Part shown: positions 60,908 to 64,000 of the stretch, piece by piece
Position numbering within the stretch: the stretch's first letter is position 1
Layout: each line of letters starts with the position of its first letter
NCBI GenBank assembly: GCA_026706345.1
Contig: JAPOYX010000181.1
Span: 1-64,000 of the forward strand
Length of the DNA: 64,000 nt
DNA from: Gemmatimonadota bacterium
Lineage (GTDB): Bacteria; JAAXHH01
Direction: 5' to 3'
Notes under the pieces: generated by a model
Databases searched by the model: none
The model's input: only the letters and a program-made list of their open reading frames with translations
What the model was told of the DNA's origin: nothing
Program-made: the position numbers and the translations under genes

Positions 60908-62203
60908 CTAACCCGACTGCGGGACCTGGGCGATCCTGCGCAAGCCCTTTTCGCCGATGTCCCTGCGGAAATAGCGATTATCGAACTGTACCCGGTCCAC
61001 CGCTTCATAGGCCCGGTCGATGGAACCCCGGAGATCGTCGGCCAGGGCCGTCACGCCGAGGACCCTCCCGCCGTGGGTCACCAGCCTCCCGTCCCGCATG
61101 GCCGTTCCGGCATGGAAGGCGACGACGTCGTCCATGGCGTCCAGCGCGTCCAGGCCATGGATCTCCTTGCCGTCCTCGTATGGCCCGGGATATCCGCCGG
61201 AGGCCATCACGACACAGGTCGCGGCCTGGCGCTTCCAGGACAGGGGTTCGGAGGGCAGCCTGCCCTCGCTGACACCGTAAACCAGCTCCGCGAAGTCGTC
61301 TTCGAGCAGGGGAAGTACGACCTGGGCCTCTGGATCGCCGAACCGGCTGTTGAACTCGACGACCATCGGTCCCCCGGCGGTCATCATGAGCCCGCAGTAC
61401 AGCACCCCCCGAAAAGGCCGGCCGCGTTTCTTCATGCCCAGGACCGCCGGTTCGATGATCCGTTCCTGGATATCCCGCAACGCGCGCTCATCGATGACCG
61501 GCGCCGGCGCGTAAGCGCCCATGCCCCCGGTGTTCGGCCCCGTATCGCCTTCGTGGATGGGTTTGTGGTCCTGCGAAGGGATCATAGTCATTACCGATTC
61601 GCCGTCGGTAATCGCGAATACCGAGGCCTCCTCGCCCTCCATGAAGGCTTCGACGACCACGTGCCGTCCGGCATCGCCGAAAAGCCGGGCGGTCATTACC
61701 TCATCGAGCGCCCGTACCGCTTCCTCCACGGTATGGCATACCAGTACGCCTTTTCCAGCGGCCAGCCCATCCGCCTTGACGACGATCGGAGCCCCCAGTT
61801 CCTTCACGTACGCGCGCGCCGCGTCCACTTCAGAAAACACCGCGAACGCGGCCGTGGGGATCCCCTCCGCCCGCATCATCTGCTTGGAAAAAACCTTGCT
61901 CCATTCGATCTCGGCGGCCGCGCGGGTCGGGCCAAAGGCCCTGATGCCCAGATTTTCCACGGCGTCGGCCACCCCGGCTTCCAGCGCGCCGTCCGGACCG
62001 ACCACCACCAGGTCAATCCCGTTGTCACGGGCGAAAGCAGCGACTCCGCCCGCATCTTCGGGTGCGATGGAAACGCATGTGCCGAGCGCGGCGATCCCCG
62101 GATTGCCCGGAGCCGCGTACAGGTTTTCCACGAGGGCGGAGCGCCGCAGCGCCCAGGCCAGCGCGTGTTCTCTGCCTCCCTTGCCTACGACAAGTACGTT
62201 CAT
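60908..62203 (-). CDS. purD: Phosphoribosylamine-glycine ligase
   Basis: 431 residues, full length. NVLVVGKGGREHALAWALRRS, the ATP-grasp segments IVVKADGLAAGKGVLVC, SQDHKPIHEGDTGPNTGGMGAYAPAP and VEFNSRFGDPEAQVVLPLL are PurD signatures. It joins glycine to phosphoribosylamine in the second step of purine synthesis. GGAGA precedes ATG 62203. First gene of the leftward set; its likely promoter lies 265 bases upstream, leaving a long leader. Confidence 0.96.
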   Translation of the reverse strand: MNVLVVGKGGREHALAWALRRSALVENLYAAPGNPGIAALGTCVSIAPEDAGGVAAFARDNGIDLVVVGPDGALEAGVADAVENLGIRAFGPTRAAAEIEWSKVFSKQMMRAEGIPTAAFAVFSEVDAARAYVKELGAPIVVKADGLAAGKGVLVCHTVEEAVRALDEVMTARLFGDAGRHVVVEAFMEGEEASVFAITDGESVMTMIPSQDHKPIHEGDTGPNTGGMGAYAPAPVIDERALRDIQERIIEPAVLGMKKRGRPFRGVLYCGLMMTAGGPMVVEFNSRFGDPEAQVVLPLLEDDFAELVYGVSEGRLPSEPLSWKRQAATCVVMASGGYPGPYEDGKEIHGLDALDAMDDVVAFHAGTAMRDGRLVTHGGRVLGVTALADDLRGSIDRAYEAVDRVQFDNRYFRRDIGEKGLRRIAQVPQSG

Positions 62204-62467
62204 GGCGTCTCCGGGTTATGTAGTCGCGTCGCGTCCCGTCCAACCGTCAAAGCGATCAATGGGATATCCGCGAAGTGGAGCGGTTCCGCTCGAATTCAAG
62301 TAGGATTCGGCTGAATGAACGGTGAAACCTTGCGGGAACGCGGGCGTTCATACCTGTATGAAAACCACCTTGTGAAAACAGCCGTGTTGTTGGAATCGGA
62401 GATGACCGCAACACCGGGTTGAATCTATCCGGATACTTGATTTAGTGAAGATCATACGAGATCGGAA

Positions 62468-62496
62468 AAAATAAAGAAACACAGGGGAAGTGTCAA
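62468..62496 (-). promoter_or_regulatory. Promoter of the purD set
   Basis: Reading leftward: TTGACA (62496-62491), 17-base spacer, TATTTT (62473-62468). Confidence 0.6.
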
Positions 62497-62540
62497 GGCG
62501 CGAACCGGGAAAACACTGCGGCGTAATACCCCGAAAACCA

Positions 62541-62568
62541 TTGACATCGGACGTTTTCGCGTTAGTTT
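62541..62568 (+). promoter_or_regulatory. Candidate promoter of the C-terminal protease gene
   Basis: TTGACA (62541-62546), 16-base spacer, TAGTTT (62563-62568). Perfect -35, weak -10. Confidence 0.35.
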
Positions 62569-62648
62569 TACGATAGGTGTTTTCGATTTCAAAAAACGAC
62601 CTCCTTATCATACCCCCGGTAAGCCGATTCCGGTGCGAACCTGATTGA

Positions 62649-62670
62649 ATTCCGGACAGAAGACCGGAAT
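62649..62670 (+). promoter_or_regulatory. Hairpin directly before the protease ribosome-binding site
   Basis: ATTCCGG (62649-62655), loop ACAGAAGA, CCGGAAT (62664-62670), followed at once by GAAGGAG (62671-62677) and ATG 62687. May space or expose the ribosome-binding site. Confidence 0.35.
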
Positions 62671-62686
62671 GAAGGAGTCTGGCCAT

Positions 62687-64000
62687 ATGTCGACCTTGAG
62701 GAAACCGAAATACGTCATCCTGCTGGTTTTCGTCGCAGTTGGTTCGTTCCTGCTGGGAAGCACGGTCAACAGGACGATACACGCGGCAGACAACATCTTC
62801 GCCAGCACCAAGCTTCTGATGGGCGTGCTCAGCCTGGTCGACGAAAACTACGTCGAGGAGGTACAGCCCGGCGAGTTGATCTACGCCGCGATCGACGGCA
62901 TGCTCGAAGTGCTCGACCCGCATTCCAGTTTCCTGAGCAAGGAGAGTTTTGCGGAAATGGGAGAGCGCTTCAGCGGAAAGTTCTACGGCATCGGCATCGA
63001 GTTCGACGTCCTGGACGGATTCCTTTACGTGATTTCCGTGATCGACGAATCGCCGTCGGAGGCCGTCGGCCTGCAGTCCGGAGATCGTATCGTCCGGATT
63101 GACGGTGAATCCGCGATCGGCATCAAGCATGACGAAGTAAGGCAGAAGCTGCGCGGCGAGAAAGGGACCAAGGTGGACGTGACCATCGAGCGGCCCGGCG
63201 TCGAGGAGTGGTTCGACGTAACGATCACCCGCGATCGCATCCCCATCCGCAGCGTTCGGACCGCCATCATGCTGGAAGACAATACGGGATACATCCAGTT
63301 GATCCGGTTCGCCAAAACCACTTCACGCGAGCTGGAGGCCGCGCTGGACAAGCTCCAACAGGCTGGCATGGAGCGGCTGGTGCTCGATTTGAGAGGCAAT
63401 TCGGGCGGCTACCTGGACCAGGCGGTCGAGGTCTCGAGCAAGTTCATCCCGGAGGGCCATGTTATCGTAAAAACCATGGGCAGGAACAGGAGTTCGAACC
63501 AGACGTTCAAATCGCTGAGGGGAGTGAACCATCGTGACATGCCCCTGGTGATTCTGCTGGACCATCGCTCCGCTTCGGCATCCGAAATCGTGGCCGGCGC
63601 CGTTCAGGACTGGGACCGGGGCGTGATCGCCGGAACCCGCAGTTTCGGCAAGGGCCTTGTCCAGACCCTCTTCGCGGAGCCGCACCTGACGGACGGGTCC
63701 GCGCTTAAACTCACGACCGCCCGGTACTACACGCCAAGCGGACGCATGATCCAGCGGGACTACAAGAACAAGTCCTTCGAGGAATATGTCGAAGGGTCCT
63801 TCGCCGAATCCGGCGAGGAGGTGGACGACGCGGAATCAGCGGCGGACGCGGAACGCCCGGAATTCACCACCGCCGGGGGGCGCACGGTCTATGGGGACGG
63901 CGGCATATCTCCCGACGTACTGATCACGACTCCGAAACGCAAGTACCCCTTCGTAATCGGCAAATACCGGGGCTGGGTACCATTCGACCGGGCTTGTTTC
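62687..64000 (+). CDS. S41 C-terminal processing peptidase (CtpA-like), N-terminal 438 codons
   Basis: The gene runs off the right edge without a stop; it is open for all 438 codons. A signal anchor at about 9-32 (YVILLVFVAVGSFLLGSTVN) is followed by the cap and PDZ domain (about 85-170, GKFYGIGIEFDVLDGFLYVISVIDESPSE then AVGLQSGDRIVRIDGES). The S41 core follows: YIQLIRFAKTTSRELEAAL, LVLDLRGNSGGYLDQAV, DHRSASASEIVAGAVQDWD (catalytic Ser) and TRSFGKGLVQT (catalytic Lys). It would trim exported proteins at the C-terminus in the periplasm. The ATG is supported by GAAGGAG nine bases upstream. Confidence 0.93.
   Translation, partial: MSTLRKPKYVILLVFVAVGSFLLGSTVNRTIHAADNIFASTKLLMGVLSLVDENYVEEVQPGELIYAAIDGMLEVLDPHSSFLSKESFAEMGERFSGKFYGIGIEFDVLDGFLYVISVIDESPSEAVGLQSGDRIVRIDGESAIGIKHDEVRQKLRGEKGTKVDVTIERPGVEEWFDVTITRDRIPIRSVRTAIMLEDNTGYIQLIRFAKTTSRELEAALDKLQQAGMERLVLDLRGNSGGYLDQAVEVSSKFIPEGHVIVKTMGRNRSSNQTFKSLRGVNHRDMPLVILLDHRSASASEIVAGAVQDWDRGVIAGTRSFGKGLVQTLFAEPHLTDGSALKLTTARYYTPSGRMIQRDYKNKSFEEYVEGSFAESGEEVDDAESAADAERPEFTTAGGRTVYGDGGISPDVLITTPKRKYPFVIGKYRGWVPFDRACF

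Larger units (their letters stand above)
62204..62686. other. Divergent intergenic region between purD and the protease gene
   Basis: 483 bases. Contains a strong leftward promoter (62468-62496), a rightward promoter candidate (62541-62568), the 258-base purD leader (62204-62461) in which I recognise no riboswitch, and a hairpin at the protease ribosome-binding site (62649-62670). Confidence 0.5.

Noticed and set aside
62581-62686. Possible FMN or cobalamin riboswitch before the protease gene, suggested by GATTCCGGTGCGAACC.
   Set aside because: Only this short stretch resembles those families; the other conserved helices and the expected vitamin-related gene context are missing.
62348-63130. 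260-codon leftward frame opposite the C-terminal protease.
   Set aside because: It covers a promoter region and the antisense of a well-conserved S41 domain; no family features.

Overview
The window reads as chromosomal DNA of a GC-rich (about 60 %) Gram-negative-type (diderm) bacterium. Supporting evidence is an ADP-heptose-type LPS glycosyltransferase, a pentaheme cytochrome with a signal peptide, an MltF-like periplasmic transglycosylase and ECF sigma/zinc anti-sigma pairs. TTG and GTG starts are frequent. The gene content (phytanoyl-CoA dioxygenase-like proteins, cytoplasmic sulfatases, enolase-superfamily dehydratase, DUF1080, HpcH/HpaI aldolase, two class V aminotransferases, FtsX-type permease) is what I would expect from an uncultured Latescibacterota-like or related FCB-group heterotroph. 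That placement is inference from family content, not from a marker gene tree. I see no insertion sequence, phage, integrase or CRISPR array.

Layout. 1-208: start of ileS (runs off the left edge). 421-2864: YgjP-like metallopeptidase and a cytoplasmic sulfatase, divergent. 3008-5220: an ECF sigma factor overlapping a large anti-sigma protein whose zinc domain is fused to a beta-solenoid and membrane segments. 5320-13908: a leftward run glcF-fmdB-pepA-phosphodiesterase-fdsGB-fdsA, including an NAD-dependent molybdenum formate dehydrogenase. 14203-17736: DapA-family lyase, then a leftward FAH / HEAT-zinc / malate-tartrate dehydrogenase operon. 18009-19085: pentaheme cytochrome behind a tandem palindrome, then tRNA-Phe. 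19385-23909: FtsX-like permease and a dioxygenase-HEAT fusion. 23999-26618: an ABC-2 exporter (ATPase plus two permeases). 26737-29973: methyltransferase, DUF218 protein, second dioxygenase and a rhamnonate-dehydratase-like enzyme. 29982-36234: MscS channel, double-sensor transglycosylase, MgtE and a YihY protein. 36231-39683: two class V aminotransferases and an HpcH/HpaI aldolase. 40095-41370: three unrecognised small genes, two of them noticeably AT-richer. 41493-54214: small-molecule catabolism and transport (ornithine cyclodeaminase family, two MFS, amidohydrolase, peptide-type binding protein, two aldo/keto reductases, TauE/SafE, sulfatase, DUF1080, M20 peptidase). 54364-57226: a second ECF sigma / anti-sigma / HtrA-like operon. 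57442-62203: purD-tsaC-glycosyltransferase-XPB helicase. 62687-64000: start of a C-terminal processing protease (runs off the right edge).

How it works together. Much of the window is oxidative and hydrolytic breakdown of sugars, sugar acids, sulfate esters and amino compounds, with matching transporters; formate oxidation would add NADH. Two envelope-stress-type sigma modules are present. One has an almost textbook ECF autoregulatory promoter and ends in an HtrA-like protein that has lost its catalytic His and Asp. The other has its anti-sigma zinc domain fused to a bactofilin-like beta-solenoid, and a hairpin that holds the sigma gene's ribosome-binding site. Vegetative promoters (TTGACA, 16-18 bases, TATAAT-like) are easy to see in many gaps, and in at least three cases the -10 box lies so close to the start codon that the mRNA is predicted to be leaderless.
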